From a virus: a stretch of DNA of 45,100 nucleotides. Position numbers and translations under genes: made by a program. The notes beneath the pieces are model-generated. The model was given only the letters and a program-made list of their open reading frames with translations, searched no databases and was not told the DNA's origin. Position 1 is the first letter of the stretch, and every line of letters starts with the position of its first letter. The DNA lies in IMG/VR virus record IMGVR_UViG_3300043399_000352, positions 1 to 45,100 of that record. One strand, 5' to 3'. This document shows, one piece after another, positions 8,065 through 17,069 of this stretch.

Positions 8065-10543
8065 CGGTCTGCACTTCGAGCGTCATCGACAGCACGGTCA
8101 GCGGCAGCGGCAAGTCCTGGCGCACGCAGATGGCGGCGTCGGTGTTCCAGCTCGGGTCGACCGAGAGGGACAGCTCCCCGTCGCGCAGCGCCGGCGGCGA
8201 GCCGTAGGGGTCGGTAATAGCCCGCGCCGGGTACTCGCGCAGGCGGTCGAAGCTGGGCCCGGCCTTGACGATGCTCGACTGCGTCACGCGCAGGTGCACC
8301 TTGTTGACGTTCTTGGTCGTGCCCTGCCCCACCGCCTGCGCGCCTTCGATGGCCAGCGGGAGCGTGCGAATGTCGGCCGTGACCGGCAGGCCCACGCTGA
8401 TCTTGCTCGAGGCGGTCGGCAGCGTGATCGCGCCGTTGGTGACGGCCTGGCGCGGGATCACGGCGCCGTCGGCCAGGACGTCCACCTGCTTGCCTTCCAG
8501 GTGCCAGAGCCCCGACAGCGTCGTGATCGGCGAGCCAGCGTAGCTCAGGCCCGAGTCGACAAAAAAGGCGTCGTCCTGGTCGGTCAGGATGCGGGTGCGC
8601 AGGCGCTCGATGTACCGCACGGTGCGAGAGTTGACGGTGCGCCTGACGACCGCGTAGAGCACGTCCTCGTTGTCCTCGGAGACCACACACACCGACTCAA
8701 AAGCGCCGTCCGTGTCGTGGGCGTGCCAGCCGTAGACCTGCTGGTCCGGCAGGTAGGTCATGCCCAGCAGCGTGCCGTCGCTGCGCACGGCCCACAGCAG
8801 CGACTCCGGCGCCCGACTGTAGGCCAGGTCGGTAACGGTGAACCCGTTGAAGCGGTGCGGTGCCATGACCGAGGTGTCGACCGTCTTGTAAGAGTTGGCC
8901 TCCCAGCTGTAGCTGAGCTCACGGATGCGCGAGCCTTGGGCCTGCACGTACAGGATCGAGCCCATCGTCACCACGGGCTGCACATTGCTCGAGCCGGCGT
9001 AGCCCTGGGGCTTGATCGACACCGAGGTCGGCGTGATGGCCGGCGCGCCGTCGGCGTAGATGCGGAACTCACCGCCGGCCGTGAGCGCGATCAGATCGGA
9101 CAGCGCGACCAGGTGGCGGATCTGGTTGTACTGGCTTGAAGCCACGCGCAGCTCCATCGCGTCGGCCTCGCGTGAAGGAATCGAGCTCGTGAGGTTGGTC
9201 TCGGTGCCGGTGCGCGTGGCCCACAGCACCTGGGGCTTGACCGTCGTGCCGGCAAACCAGCGACGCTGCTCGTGGTAAACGGTGGCTGCCGGGTAGTCGC
9301 CGGTCGAGCTGTTGAGCGCGATGATGTCCTCCGGCGGCGAGGACGTCGTGTCGGCCACCACGTTGTCGTCCACAAGAGACAGTGCCGCCGTGCTGGCGGT
9401 GCCGCCGGTCGTGGGCACTTTAAGCTGCGTCGTTTTGGCGTAGTTGAACGTCGTCGTGTTCTCGACCGTGATCTGATAGAAACCGTCGAAAAACTGCGTG
9501 CCGTCGATCAGTACGCGGTCGCCGGTGCTGAACCCGTGCGCCGTGCTGGTGACGATGCGCACGCGCCGGTACTTGAAAAAGCCATCGTCCTGGTACGGGG
9601 TCGAGCTCGTGATGGTCTTGCTGACCGCGGCGACCGGCGTGACCTGGCCGATGTAGCCGTAGATGCCACCGCGCAGCTTGTAGACGTTGTAGCGGTTGTA
9701 GCCGTCGACGCCGGTCCAGCTGATGGTGTTGTAGTTGCCGGCCAGGGTGAGGTTGTTGGTCGCGGTCGCGGGGCTGCTGGGCAGCGACTCGGTGACGCCG
9801 TCCTCGGCAACCGAGGTCACCACGTACTTGGCCTGCGTGAGGTTGTTGTTCTGAGCGATGGTGGTCGTGGCGGTCACGCCAGTGGGCGCTGCGCTGGGCG
9901 GCACGAACGAGACGGTCGTCAGCGTCCACTCGGTGGCGCTCTTGCGTGCGACCTCGCGGGTGGCGTAGTCGGGGTGCGTGATTGTGATGATGTCGGCCGA
10001 CTGCGCGTAGTGCAGGTCAAACAGGTCGTCCGCATCGTAGGGGGTCACCAGCGTGAATACGCGAGCCGCGGTCGCGCCCGAGGCGGTCTTGGCCGAGCCC
10101 CACAGATCGGCCGTCGTGAACGCGGTGCTCGAGGTGACGGTGATCTTGTAAAAGCGCGTGCCGATGTAGACCCAGTCGCCGGTCGCGTAGCCGTGCGCTG
10201 CGGACATCGTGACCGTCGAGCCGGCGATCGAGCTGATGGCTTTGGTGGCCTCCAGCAGCGTGCCGCCGGCGATGTGCACCCGCATGTACAGGTGGCCGAA
10301 CTCGAGCACCGCGGTCTCGGTGGCGCTGAACGAAAACGGGATGATGCGCACGGCCTCGGTCGAGTCCTTGGCCTCGTTGATGAACTCGAAGCCGGTGCGG
10401 CGCGTGGCCGGGCCGTGGGGCAAGGTGATGAAGTTGCGGCACAGCGACAGGCCGGTCTGGTACTTGACCAGGTCCAGGCGCCCGGCCAGCTCGGGCGTGA
10501 TCTCGCCGCCGGCAAACGATCGCAGCAGGTGTTTCGTGCTCAT
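8057..10543 (-). CDS. Tail tubular protein B / nozzle-like protein (828 aa)
   Basis: A large beta-rich protein. Its N-terminus (FAGGEITPELAGRLDLVKY, then CRNFITLPHGPATRRTGFEFI) is the characteristic opening of podovirus tail-nozzle or 'stabilisation' proteins, some of which carry E1-FCCH-like beta domains. Length and position directly after tail tubular protein A correspond to T7 gp12. The ATG overlaps the preceding stop as ATGA (10540-10543). The protein should form the distal tube of the short tail. Confidence is high from the N-terminal motif plus synteny. Confidence 0.88.
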   Translation of the reverse strand: MSTKHLLRSFAGGEITPELAGRLDLVKYQTGLSLCRNFITLPHGPATRRTGFEFINEAKDSTEAVRIIPFSFSATETAVLEFGHLYMRVHIAGGTLLEATKAISSIAGSTVTMSAAHGYATGDWVYIGTRFYKITVTSSTAFTTADLWGSAKTASGATAARVFTLVTPYDADDLFDLHYAQSADIITITHPDYATREVARKSATEWTLTTVSFVPPSAAPTGVTATTTIAQNNNLTQAKYVVTSVAEDGVTESLPSSPATATNNLTLAGNYNTISWTGVDGYNRYNVYKLRGGIYGYIGQVTPVAAVSKTITSSTPYQDDGFFKYRRVRIVTSTAHGFSTGDRVLIDGTQFFDGFYQITVENTTTFNYAKTTQLKVPTTGGTASTAALSLVDDNVVADTTSSPPEDIIALNSSTGDYPAATVYHEQRRWFAGTTVKPQVLWATRTGTETNLTSSIPSREADAMELRVASSQYNQIRHLVALSDLIALTAGGEFRIYADGAPAITPTSVSIKPQGYAGSSNVQPVVTMGSILYVQAQGSRIRELSYSWEANSYKTVDTSVMAPHRFNGFTVTDLAYSRAPESLLWAVRSDGTLLGMTYLPDQQVYGWHAHDTDGAFESVCVVSEDNEDVLYAVVRRTVNSRTVRYIERLRTRILTDQDDAFFVDSGLSYAGSPITTLSGLWHLEGKQVDVLADGAVIPRQAVTNGAITLPTASSKISVGLPVTADIRTLPLAIEGAQAVGQGTTKNVNKVHLRVTQSSIVKAGPSFDRLREYPARAITDPYGSPPALRDGELSLSVDPSWNTDAAICVRQDLPLPLTVLSMTLEVQTGG

Positions 10544-11181
10544 GCGCGGACGGCCATGATCGACGGCTGCGTCGTGTCGGTTTCAGCGCTCGAGGCGTTG
10601 GCGCTGGCCGTGGCCGAGAGCTCGGCCGCCGACATTGCGCGCTGGCGCATCGCGTCGCCGAGCTTGGCGCCCTCGTTGCCCTTGACAATCGGGCCCGCCA
10701 GGAAGCCGGCCAGGTTGAAGCTGAGCGCGGCGGTGAAGCTGGCCGGGAACTTGGTGCTGTCGGTGACGTCGCGCACGTACACGAGCACCGCGTCGGGGTG
10801 GTTGGTAAAGATGACATCGCCCTCGATGTCGAACTGCGCGCTGTCGCGGTCGTCGATATGGGGCTCGAGGTGCTGGTCCTCGAGCGCGAACACCGTCAGC
10901 CCGATCTTGGGCCGGGGAATGCGCAGGGGGCGCAGGCAGTCGGAGGGCTTGGCGTAGGCGTAGGCCCAGGCGTCGCTTTCGTTGGTCACCTCGGCCAGGC
11001 TGATGCGCTTGAGCGAGAAGGCCCAGCTGCCGGGCTCGAGCAGCTCGGTGCGGGCCAGGTCGTAGAAGGTCGCGCAGTGCCCCGCCTCGACGCTCCCATC
11101 AGGCGGGCTGATGCTGGTGACGCGCGCGTCCGAGCCAATGTGGCTCAGGGCCATGTTGCAAATCTGGACGACTGAGGCCAT
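10540..11181 (-). CDS. Tail tubular protein A / adaptor (213 aa)
   Basis: The N-terminus (VVQICNMALSHIGSD) and the central EPGSWAFSLKR segment are typical of the podovirus gp11-type adaptor that joins the portal to the tail tube. The ATG at 11181 is preceded by a good ribosome site (CAGGAG in ggcggCCAGGAGatccctc). A GTGTCCGT-type late promoter lies at 11201-11232, so this gene opens a tail/ejection sub-operon running left into the giant gene. Confidence 0.9.
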   Translation of the reverse strand: MASVVQICNMALSHIGSDARVTSISPPDGSVEAGHCATFYDLARTELLEPGSWAFSLKRISLAEVTNESDAWAYAYAKPSDCLRPLRIPRPKIGLTVFALEDQHLEPHIDDRDSAQFDIEGDVIFTNHPDAVLVYVRDVTDSTKFPASFTAALSFNLAGFLAGPIVKGNEGAKLGDAMRQRAMSAAELSATASANASSAETDTTQPSIMAVRA

Positions 11182-11200
11182 GAGGGATCTCCTGGCCGCC

Positions 11201-11232
11201 AGTGTAGGAGCGGGGTCTCAGTACACGGACAC
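11201..11232 (-). promoter_or_regulatory. Late promoter motif before tail tubular protein A
   Basis: Read on the minus strand: GTGTCCGT (11232-11225), exactly 18 nt, then TACACT (11206-11201). The predicted start site near 11194 gives a ~13-nt leader that includes the CAGGAG ribosome site. Same spacing as five other sites. Confidence 0.75.
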
Positions 11233-11835
11233 TCAGCGCCGGCGCAGCCAGACGTTGCCGCCCCGATAGGTCCCGGTGTAGATCTGCCCGGGCCCGTACA
11301 CCACCCCGAACTTGACCTCGGAGGGGTCTGGGTACAGACCGATGCGCACGCCAGTCATGGCGGCCTGGTCGGCGGCCTCGGTCGCAGCTAGGGTGCCGAC
11401 CGACGCCCGGAAGCCGTCGGCGTATACGGTGTCGGAGGGCTCGGTCGCGGCGAGTGTGCCGACCGACGCACGAAAGCCGTCGGCGTAGACGATGTCGGGC
11501 TCTTCGAGCGCCGCCAGGGTGCCGACGTGCGCGATGAATGCGTCGGCGTCGAACGTGTCGGGCTCTTCGGTAGCGGCTAGGGTGCCGACGTGAGTGACAA
11601 AGCCCGCGGCTGCGAAAGTGTCGGTCTGCTCGGTTGCAGACAGTGAGCCGACGTGGGCCAGGCTGCCGACAAACGATGCAGTGTCTTGCGCCTCAGTCGC
11701 GGCCAGTGAACCGACGTGCGCAACGTCGCCAGCAAACGACGCGGTGTCCTGCGTCTCGGTCGCGGCAAGCGTGCCAGTGATCGCTCCTGTCGAAACGACC
11801 TGGCCGTTGATGTAACTGACGCTTAGGTAGTTCAT
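11233..11835 (-). CDS. 21-aa-repeat virion protein (200 aa)
   Basis: Residues 21-146 are six tandem 21-residue repeats of the form G[TS]LAATExxDTxxxxGxxxHV, with a seventh partial copy. A C-terminal beta-like domain of about 50 residues ends in GGNVWLRRR. LAATE-type repeats are seen in phage and prophage structural proteins; the function is unknown, with surface decoration or tail attachment being plausible. The gene lies 4 nt after the 651-aa protein gene and directly before a late promoter, so it closes the head-side unit. Confidence 0.8.
   Translation of the reverse strand: MNYLSVSYINGQVVSTGAITGTLAATETQDTASFAGDVAHVGSLAATEAQDTASFVGSLAHVGSLSATEQTDTFAAAGFVTHVGTLAATEEPDTFDADAFIAHVGTLAALEEPDIVYADGFRASVGTLAATEPSDTVYADGFRASVGTLAATEAADQAAMTGVRIGLYPDPSEVKFGVVYGPGQIYTGTYRGGNVWLRRR
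11398..11775 (-). repeat. Six 63-bp tandem repeats (21-aa units)
   Basis: Six degenerate in-frame 63-bp units each encode G[TS]LAATExxDT...HV or ...ASV. The third and fourth positions after LAATE and the second half vary most. The units are coding repeats with no unique spacers between them, so this is not a CRISPR array. Two units in the later half (residues ~105-146) are nearly identical, suggesting recent duplication. Confidence 0.85.
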
Positions 11836-11839
11836 GGCA

Positions 11840-13795
11840 TCAGACGAAGGTCAACCCGGTGTTGTTGCCCGCGTCGGTTGAGTTGGTGAGCGTCCAGGAA
11901 CCTGGCTTCTTGAGGATCGCCTGCGTGGTGTTGGTGCTACCAAGCTGCAAGAGGTTGCCAGCAGTTCCGGCGATGCTGAAGCTAGTGAACTCGTTGGTCG
12001 TGCCGCCGGTAAATTGAATACGGCCAATGGCTGTGTTTGTGATGTTGGCAAACTTGTTGGAGCCCGTGACCGTCAGTGTGCCGGTGCCACCTTGGTTCAG
12101 CGTTGGGTAGGTCTGGATGCCACCGCCAGCAAATGTCTTGGCGGATGCGCTTGTCAGGCTGATCGTGCCTGTGCCTGTAACGGTAGTGTTGGCTGGAGTT
12201 CCTGCTGTCCATGCTGAAACAGCAGAAAGAGTCCATGTTCCTGAGCCTATTGCAATGGTTTTCGAAGAACTACTGTTACTTAATACAGAACTTGAATTAG
12301 TAAAGTTATAACCGTTGGCATCAAAAGTTCCAACAGTTATTTGGCAAGTATTTGCGGTGTTGTTTGATACGAAAGCGTCTTGCAGCGTAACAGACCCTGA
12401 AGGGCTATTGACACTTAATTGCTGCGTAAACGTCTTCCCAGCACTCGTAATAGTCTGACTACCACGCCCTGCAAACGTCAGCGTTCCAGTGCCCGTCAGG
12501 GTGGTGCCAGTACCGTTGATCCAGTTGCCATAAATCGTTGGTGTTGACGTACTCGTTGCCAGCGTCATTGTGTTGCTGGTACGGGCAGACATATCAATCG
12601 TGCCGATGTTGTAAGCAATACCAATTGTTATTGTTCCAGATGTTGGGTAAAGTGCAGGGAAAACTGCGGTATCTTGTGCCAAAGGAAAGTTATTAACCGC
12701 CGCACCTGTGCCATTTGAAGTAAGCGACCAGTTAGTTCCTTGCCAGTTTGAACCACCCGCCGTTAATGCGTAATACACCGTTTTAGCCGCATCAAACGTA
12801 ATCCCGCTGTTGCCCTTGCAGTCACCCAATCGAGTACCGCTGACAGGAGCCGCTGCACCAGCAATGGTGATGTCGCGGAAATCAATGTCAGTGAGCGATG
12901 CGACGGCAGCGCAGGTCAGTGTGCGGGTTGTGCCAATGGTGTCAGAGCGCAAGAACGTCCGCATCGTGGCGTTTGTACCTGCGGAAAGCGTGAGAGTGCC
13001 GTTGATGGTTTGGTTGGCGGAAATTGAAATCTGGTTTAAACCAACGTTGGTGCGGCCCGTGATTGACCAGTTGTTAAATGTATTTGCGCCACTAACCGTT
13101 GTAACGCTTGAGTTGTTACTGGTGAAACTGACGTTGTAGAACGTTTGCCCACCACCGTTAAATGTCGGGCCGGCAACGGAACAGACAATGCTAGACGTGC
13201 CCGCATTAAATGCCAGATTCGTGGAAGTGGCAAAGTTAATTGGAGTTGCAATACTCAACGTAACTGTACTGCTACCCAGATTTATCGTGCGGGTGTTGCT
13301 GTTGCTGGACGACAGAGAACCTGCGGTGACGTTGTAGTTGTTGGTGGTGAAGGTGCCTGAGGTTACAGTAATAGCGCCAGAAGATGTCAAGGCATCGCCC
13401 AGTGTCCAAGTGGCAGTTGATGTCCCTGTAAAACCAAACGTGGGTGGGCCTAAAGTTTTGCCAGCAGTTGTAATAGTGAATGAACCTGACGAAGCACGAA
13501 TGTCTATGGCTCCTGTATGGCTCCATGTTGTACCAGCACCAATGGTCAAACCACCATGTATGGTGATTGTTCCAGAGCCTGACATGGTTCCCGTGAACCC
13601 TGTCGTGTTTAATGTTCTACAAACGGCTTGAGCCGTAACAGGAGTGACAGTACCCGTTGAACTCGCGTCAAAATACACATCATCTGCACTGGTCGGAACA
13701 GACGCACCACCAGTACCATTAGACGTAGTTGCCCATTTGGTGCCAGCGGTGCCGTCCCAGTTGGCAGTGCCCCCAACCCAATACCTATCAGCCAT
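11840..13795 (-). CDS. Beta-rich virion/appendage protein (651 aa), AT-richer than its neighbours
   Basis: Starts MADRYWVGGTANWDGTAG and is dominated by Thr, Ser, Gly, Asn and Val, with repeating patterns such as SGTITI, TFTTNNYN and GTLTLSAG. This is typical of stacked beta-strand or beta-helix phage surface proteins whose first residues are YWVGG-type. No catalytic residues are recognised. The base composition drops visibly relative to both flanks (long stretches near 12241-13700 are rich in A and T), which suggests a separate origin. A host-surface or decoration role is inferred. Confidence 0.82.
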   Translation of the reverse strand: MADRYWVGGTANWDGTAGTKWATTSNGTGGASVPTSADDVYFDASSTGTVTPVTAQAVCRTLNTTGFTGTMSGSGTITIHGGLTIGAGTTWSHTGAIDIRASSGSFTITTAGKTLGPPTFGFTGTSTATWTLGDALTSSGAITVTSGTFTTNNYNVTAGSLSSSNSNTRTINLGSSTVTLSIATPINFATSTNLAFNAGTSSIVCSVAGPTFNGGGQTFYNVSFTSNNSSVTTVSGANTFNNWSITGRTNVGLNQISISANQTINGTLTLSAGTNATMRTFLRSDTIGTTRTLTCAAVASLTDIDFRDITIAGAAAPVSGTRLGDCKGNSGITFDAAKTVYYALTAGGSNWQGTNWSLTSNGTGAAVNNFPLAQDTAVFPALYPTSGTITIGIAYNIGTIDMSARTSNTMTLATSTSTPTIYGNWINGTGTTLTGTGTLTFAGRGSQTITSAGKTFTQQLSVNSPSGSVTLQDAFVSNNTANTCQITVGTFDANGYNFTNSSSVLSNSSSSKTIAIGSGTWTLSAVSAWTAGTPANTTVTGTGTISLTSASAKTFAGGGIQTYPTLNQGGTGTLTVTGSNKFANITNTAIGRIQFTGGTTNEFTSFSIAGTAGNLLQLGSTNTTQAILKKPGSWTLTNSTDAGNNTGLTFV

Positions 13796-13797
13796 GT

Positions 13798-13971
13798 TTA
13801 CTCCTGCGGAGTTTCAACAGGCTGGGCAGTGACGATTGCAATCCAGTTGTCGCGGCGTTGCTCTTTCACTGCCTCAATTTGCTCTTCGCTCAAGCCGTGA
13901 TCATCAGGCAGATGAAGGGCATCAGCAAACTTGCCGTAGTCGGTCTGAAACTCAAAGTCGATCTTGACCAT
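13798..13971 (-). CDS. Small acidic protein (57 aa)
   Basis: Start chosen at the ATG 13969-13971 (MVKIDFEFQTDYGKFADALHL); an upstream extension in the same frame is Arg/His-rich and overlaps the neighbouring gene antisense-like. The middle part (LPDDHGLSEEQIEAVKEQRRDNWIA) looks like one or two short helices. Similar tiny acidic proteins sit beside structural genes in many phages. It ends 2 nt before the start of the 651-aa gene. Function unknown. Confidence 0.7.
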   Translation of the reverse strand: MVKIDFEFQTDYGKFADALHLPDDHGLSEEQIEAVKEQRRDNWIAIVTAQPVETPQE

Positions 13972-13979
13972 CGCCAGCC

Positions 13980-14354
13980 TCAGCCGTGGGTGATGGTGGC
14001 GCTGCTCAGCGTTACGGTGTCGCCTGCGGTGATGCCGACGCTCGAGAGGTTGATGTTCGCGCCGGAGGTGCCGACGGTCAGACCGGACACGATGACGGTG
14101 CCGCTGCTGTCCTTGATGCGGGCCTCGGCCGCGGTGCCGCTGGCGTCGGCGTTGGTGTCCGACTGGGGCATGCTGAACGTCAGCACGCCAGACGAGACAG
14201 ATCCGCACGGGTCGGCCAGGGGGATGACGGCCAGCACGGTGCCCATGCTGGTGGTGCCGATCTCGAGCGTGCCGTTCGACGAGCCGCCGTCGATCGCATC
14301 GCGCACGGCCGTGAGCCGGGTGTTTTTGACGGTGGTGGAATAAACGACTGGCAT
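13980..14354 (-). CDS. Small virion protein, beta-rich (124 aa)
   Basis: ATG at 14354 (MPVVYSTTVKNTRLTAVRDAID). The protein is Gly/Ser/Thr/Val-rich with alternating hydrophobic strands and no signal peptide. This N-terminus is common among small head or tail-associated proteins of BPP-1-like phages. It lies 8 nt before the small 57-aa gene. The exact role is not recognisable. Confidence 0.75.
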   Translation of the reverse strand: MPVVYSTTVKNTRLTAVRDAIDGGSSNGTLEIGTTSMGTVLAVIPLADPCGSVSSGVLTFSMPQSDTNADASGTAAEARIKDSSGTVIVSGLTVGTSGANINLSSVGITAGDTVTLSSATITHG

Positions 14355-14366
14355 GTCGGGTGCCCC

Positions 14367-14723
14367 TTAGATTGACTTGCGTCCCGACAGTACGACCTTC
14401 AAATTGGTAAAGCCGTCACCGCCAAAGACGCGCGGTTTGATGAACACGGGCAGCTCGACGATCTGCTTGAGAGCGCCCGCGGTAAGAGTCAGCGGTGCGC
14501 CTGACGTGTCGGTCAGGGCGTGGTAGGTCTCGCCATCGTTGGAGCCGCCGATCGTCACGGAGGCCCCGCCGAACACACCCGAGACCTGGATGGATCGGTC
14601 GGAATAGACAGCGAGCCGCACGGGCTCGCCATCGTCATCGGCAAGCAACCCGGACCAGGTCGTGACCGCCACATCGAGACTGGTCTCGAACGGGAAGGTC
14701 GTAACGCTGGGCCGGGTTGCCAT
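14367..14723 (-). CDS. Small virion protein (118 aa)
   Basis: Begins MATRPSVTTFPFETSLD. It contains a beta-sandwich-like pattern (RSIQVSGVFGGASVTIGGSNDG) reminiscent of short structural proteins that follow the capsid gene in this phage group. No enzyme motif. It sits between the 69-aa and 124-aa genes with short gaps and the same strand bias, so it is part of the head unit. Function unknown. Confidence 0.75.
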   Translation of the reverse strand: MATRPSVTTFPFETSLDVAVTTWSGLLADDDGEPVRLAVYSDRSIQVSGVFGGASVTIGGSNDGETYHALTDTSGAPLTLTAGALKQIVELPVFIKPRVFGGDGFTNLKVVLSGRKSI

Positions 14724-14729
14724 CGCCTA

Positions 14730-14939
14730 TCAGGCCATGTCGGTAGCCGCGGCCACGGGGGCCTTGGCCAGCTCCGACAAGGTCTTGAGCTGAGATGCAG
14801 GCTTGGCCTTGGCCGGCGCCTTGTACTCCTCGAGCGGCACGAACCAGGAGGCCTTGGCACCTGCGGGCGCCTCGAACACCTGACCCGCGCGCACGCGAGA
14901 GCCGTTGAAGAAGCCGGTCTGGAGGGCTTTAACCTTCAT
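14730..14939 (-). CDS. Small Ala/Lys-rich protein (69 aa)
   Basis: ATG at 14939 (MKVKALQTGFFNGSRVRAGQVFEAP). An N-terminal beta-like part with a 'WFVPLEEY' patch is followed by a Lys/Ala/Pro-rich tail. Small proteins with this KALxxGFxxGxRxRxGxxF opening occur between capsid and head-tail genes in many phages. Function unknown. The start is preceded by AGGAG in the minus-strand leader (ggAGGAGctgagca). Confidence 0.78.
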   Translation of the reverse strand: MKVKALQTGFFNGSRVRAGQVFEAPAGAKASWFVPLEEYKAPAKAKPASQLKTLSELAKAPVAAATDMA

Positions 14940-14956
14940 TGCTCAGCTCCTCCCCA

Positions 14957-15424
14957 TCAAGCCTGGCTCGGGGAGTCGTAGGCGCGCCACATGGCAATGT
15001 CAGGCGTCAGGAACGCATTGACCTTACCTGCGGTGATCGCAGCGGTGCCAGTGACCTGGCGCACGCCGAGATAGCGCTTGTAGTCAAAGCCCTGCGGCAC
15101 CTTCACTGCGGCCAGCAGAGTGCCGGCCTTCAGCGTGCCGGTGCCCGTGCCAGTGCCGGTGGTGAACGCGGCGGTCTGGTAGTGCACGACCGGGTTGGTC
15201 GTCAGCGCTGCGTCCTCAGCCGAAACCAGCTGGAACGTCACGCTGCCGGCCGAACCGGCGGCGATACCGGTGTCGACGTTGATCACCAGGTACAGCTCGT
15301 CCTCGGCGCCCATGTTCGCAGCAGCGGTGCCCAGGTCGATCTGATCCCCGATCGTGTAGGTGCCGGCGGCGCCGGTGTTGAGGCTGACGGCGTCAGCAAA
15401 CTCATTGCGTTTGTCGATGATCAT
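14957..15424 (-). CDS. Bbp16-like capsid cement protein (155 aa)
   Basis: The opening MIIDKRNEFADAVSLNTGA and the following 'GDQIDLGTAA' are characteristic of the Bbp16 family, which stabilises the capsid of Bordetella phage BPP-1. The rest is a beta-rich barrel-like sequence with AAVKVPQGFDYKRYLGVRQ near the C-terminus. The gene follows the major capsid gene by 30 nt, as in relatives. The role is to clamp the expanded capsid at threefold or quasi-threefold sites (family knowledge). Confidence 0.88.
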   Translation of the reverse strand: MIIDKRNEFADAVSLNTGAAGTYTIGDQIDLGTAAANMGAEDELYLVINVDTGIAAGSAGSVTFQLVSAEDAALTTNPVVHYQTAAFTTGTGTGTGTLKAGTLLAAVKVPQGFDYKRYLGVRQVTGTAAITAGKVNAFLTPDIAMWRAYDSPSQA

Positions 15425-15454
15425 TTTCAGGTTCCTTTCTGTTCAATGCTGCGG

Positions 15455-16447
15455 TCAGACCACGCGGGCCTCGTTGTTGACCAGGGCGTCGGTGCGGCGC
15501 ACGGGGATGTCGTCGAACGTCATCACGCGCTTGCCTTCCACGGTTTCCCAGGACAGGTTGGAGCTGACGCGCTCGAGGATGCCCAGACGCAGCTTCTCGC
15601 GGATCGTGCGGTTGACGTACCAGCAGGTGCGGCCCTTGCCGAAGCTCGGGATACGCTCAGAAGCCTGAACCATCCAGTTGATCAGGTTCTTGGTGTTGGC
15701 GATCGTGTTCAGGTCGGACACGTCGACGTTGGCGATGCGCACGAAGTAGCGCCAGTCGCGGATCGTCAGACCAGCGTCCCAGCGATAGTGCGTGCGGTAG
15801 CCTTCCATCCGGCCGCCGTTGCCATCGACGTTCTCGATGGTCACCTGGCCTTTGTCGGTCATCGACAGACCAGCCTTCGAGCCCTTCGGGTAGATACCGA
15901 AGCCGGTCTGGGGACCCCAAACGCACAGCCAGATGGAGGTGTTGTCGGTGCTCGAGCCGCCAGCGTCGATGATGTTGTCGACGTTCTCAGCAGACAGCGA
16001 GTTGAAGCGCGGAGCCAGGCCGGTGAAAGCCTCGGGCTCGGTGCCCTCGTTGCCGTAGAACAGCGTGCTGGCCATCTCCTGGCTGATGCCTTCGATGTGC
16101 GCAGCGTCTTCGCTCAGGCGGAAGGCGGCGGTGTTGCCGTTGAGGTCGGCCAGGGCCTTGTCGATCTCGGCGTAGGCCTCGAGCATGCCGCACGAGTCGG
16201 TCACCTGCGCGGTGGTCGACTTGGTGGGCTGCACGCCACCGTACAGCTTGCGCCAGGTGGGAGTGGGCAGACCGGTGCGGACGGTGGTCTTGTTGCCGGT
16301 GGGCAGGTTGCCTTCGACCCAGCTCATGTCGCTGAGCACGTCGTTGGACTGGTTGAGCAGTTCAACGATCGTGGCGATCGAGCCATCGGGGTCAGTACGT
16401 TTCGCGACGTCCAGGAGCGTCGGGTTGTTTGCAGCGAGAGCAGCCAT
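15455..16447 (-). CDS. Major capsid protein (330 aa)
   Basis: A BPP-1-type HK97-fold major capsid protein by sequence appearance: N-terminal helical arm (NPTLLDVAKRTDPDGSIATIVE), an aromatic-rich middle (ALADLNGNTAAFRLSED, FYGNEG) and a C-terminal domain with WYVNRTIREKL and the 'DDIPVRRTDALVNNEARV' ending typical of the family. The ATG at 16447 has AAAGGT upstream. It sits between scaffold and cement genes, as expected. Confidence 0.9.
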   Translation of the reverse strand: MAALAANNPTLLDVAKRTDPDGSIATIVELLNQSNDVLSDMSWVEGNLPTGNKTTVRTGLPTPTWRKLYGGVQPTKSTTAQVTDSCGMLEAYAEIDKALADLNGNTAAFRLSEDAAHIEGISQEMASTLFYGNEGTEPEAFTGLAPRFNSLSAENVDNIIDAGGSSTDNTSIWLCVWGPQTGFGIYPKGSKAGLSMTDKGQVTIENVDGNGGRMEGYRTHYRWDAGLTIRDWRYFVRIANVDVSDLNTIANTKNLINWMVQASERIPSFGKGRTCWYVNRTIREKLRLGILERVSSNLSWETVEGKRVMTFDDIPVRRTDALVNNEARVV

Positions 16448-16460
16448 TTGAATTTACCTT

Positions 16461-17069
16461 TCAGTTCATGTTGGGGAACAGTTTCTTTGCGATGTCCGTC
16501 TCGGGCCCTTTCGGTGCGCCGGAAACGAACCGGTCTTCGCTGATAGCTTTACCGGCTTTCACAAATGCTTTGATGACCTCGGGGTGGTTGCCCAGTCCCG
16601 ATGCGTTCAGCACGTCCTTGAGCTCGGGCGTTCCAAACGTGTCAAGCGCTTTGCGTGCGATGCCCAGGTTTTCTTCGAGCTTGTCGCCACCGATCTCTTT
16701 GTCGGTCTTGACCTTCTCCACCCAGGACTCCACCAGCTTTGCGTGCGCTTCGACTTGGCGCTGGGCTTGCTTTGCAGCAATGTCCGCCAGCTTCTGCGCC
16801 GCGGTCTGGTCGAGCTTGAGCTCCTTGGCAATCGTCGTGAACTCTTCGGCCGAGGCCTTATCGAGTTCAATTCCGTCTGGCATTTTCAGGTCATAGCTGT
16901 CGGGCACCTTGACCTCGTCGGTCTTGGTTTCCTCGGGCTTTGCCCCGTCGGCGCCCTGGCTGTCGCCAGTTGCCGAAGTGTCCGCCGGCTTATCGGCAGT
17001 GCTATCTGCTTTGGTCGCATCCCCAGCGTCGTTGGAAGGTGTGCTGGTTGTCGCGTTAACGTCACTCAT
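16461..17069 (-). CDS. Scaffolding protein (202 aa)
   Basis: The first ~55 residues are Asp/Ala/Thr/Glu-rich and likely disordered. Next comes VPDSYDLKMPDGIELD, a signature of phage scaffold proteins, then a long charged coiled-coil-like helix (residues ~75-150) and a Lys-containing C-terminus that could bind the capsid. It lies directly upstream of the capsid gene. Its ATG overlaps the end of the Bbp19-like gene by 8 nt. Confidence 0.88.
   Translation of the reverse strand: MSDVNATTSTPSNDAGDATKADSTADKPADTSATGDSQGADGAKPEETKTDEVKVPDSYDLKMPDGIELDKASAEEFTTIAKELKLDQTAAQKLADIAAKQAQRQVEAHAKLVESWVEKVKTDKEIGGDKLEENLGIARKALDTFGTPELKDVLNASGLGNHPEVIKAFVKAGKAISEDRFVSGAPKGPETDIAKKLFPNMN

Noticed and set aside
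11398-11775. CRISPR-like array
   Set aside because: The 63-bp units are in-frame protein repeats that abut one another without unique spacers.
13972-14208. Longer 136-aa start for the 57-aa gene
   Set aside because: The upstream residues are Arg/His-rich shadow sequence of the 124-aa gene; the ATG at 13971 gives a sensible acidic protein.
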